A DNA stretch of 6,195 bases, taken from the NCBI GenBank assembly GCA_937885815.1, contig CALABM010000182.1, positions 1-6,195 of the forward strand. The letters run 5' to 3'. Each line of letters begins with the position of its first letter. The stretch's first letter is position 1. Below the pieces are notes generated by a model. It saw only the letters and a list, made by a program, of their open reading frames with translations. It searched no databases and was not told the origin of the DNA. The stretch comes from an uncultured Verrucomicrobiales bacterium. GTDB lineage: Bacteria; Verrucomicrobiota; Verrucomicrobiia; Verrucomicrobiales; Akkermansiaceae. This document shows, in pieces, positions 6,040-6,195 of the stretch. A program made the position numbers and the translations under genes.

Positions 6040-6069
6040 ATCATATCCTTTTAACCCCTGTTCTGTCAA
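6040..6069 (-). promoter_or_regulatory. Sigma-70-type promoter of the dynamin-like gene
   Basis: On the minus strand TTGACA (6064-6069, perfect -35) is followed after 18 bp by TATGAT (6040-6045, five of six -10 matches). The predicted start is near 6033, giving a leader of about 47 nt before the ATG at 5986. A second AT-rich box (TATTATA near 6011-6017) lies within that leader and could be a weaker alternative -10. Confidence 0.68.
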
Positions 6070-6195
6070 GTCTAAAGCCTGTTTCAGAGGTCATTCCAAG
6101 AGCTATTATGCGTCAGTAACTTGCTGTACTATTCTTCAGGATGGTGCGAGCCCAAGACATGAGTAACAAATAAGTACCATCACATAGGAAACACA
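6070..6195 (+). other. Gene-free right edge, probably upstream of a gene outside the window
   Basis: No credible reading frame or RNA gene is visible here. The purine-rich AGGAA at 6186-6190, five bases before the edge, would be well placed as a ribosome binding site for a plus-strand gene starting immediately outside. A weak TATTAT (6104-6109) is the only -10-like box noted on the plus strand and lacks a good -35. The region would then be a divergent promoter region shared with the dynamin-like gene. Confidence 0.4.

Noticed and set aside
6140..6181. GATGGT / ACCATC inverted repeat and tiny open frame at 6141-6173
   Set aside because: A six-base arm with a 30-nt loop and a 10-codon frame are both expected by chance.

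Overview
The window is ordinary bacterial chromosome with compact gene spacing and moderate GC content, judged by eye. It carries five protein genes, one of them cut by the left edge. The TypA/BipA sequence, the DUF456 membrane protein and the general style resemble the Verrucomicrobiota/PVC branch, possibly an Akkermansia-like gut bacterium. That placement is an impression from protein sequence, not a computed phylogeny. No rRNA, tRNA, CRISPR array, insertion sequence or phage gene was found.

Left part (1-790): the C-terminal part of a class V PLP-dependent aminotransferase reads rightward. It is followed by two back-to-back intrinsic terminators, one for each strand. Next, on the minus strand (791-1225), is a small secreted lysozyme-fold/glucosaminidase-like protein. 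Its near-consensus promoter lies so close to the ATG that the mRNA should be leaderless or nearly so.

Middle (1226-3839): an AT-rich divergent promoter region separates that gene from typA (bipA), which encodes a full-length ribosome-associated translational GTPase. A DUF456 multi-pass membrane protein follows 17 bp later, probably in the same operon. The typA promoter has an extended -10 and a GC-rich discriminator, and its short leader can fold into alternative GC-rich hairpins.

Right part (3840-6195): a long perfect hairpin without a U-tract separates the typA operon from a convergent gene for a 667-residue dynamin-like large GTPase. This GTPase has clear G1 and G3 motifs, a degenerate G4 and an aromatic-rich segment near its C-terminus, and it has its own consensus-like promoter (6040-6069). 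The last 125 bases contain no gene; a purine-rich AGGAA at the extreme right edge may be the ribosome binding site of a gene starting just outside.

The genes do not form an obvious single pathway. The most interesting points are the unusual dynamin-like GTPase, the near-leaderless secreted hydrolase gene, the lack of clear Shine-Dalgarno sequences at all four visible starts, and the long unexplained hairpin. I found no convincing multi-gene novel system.
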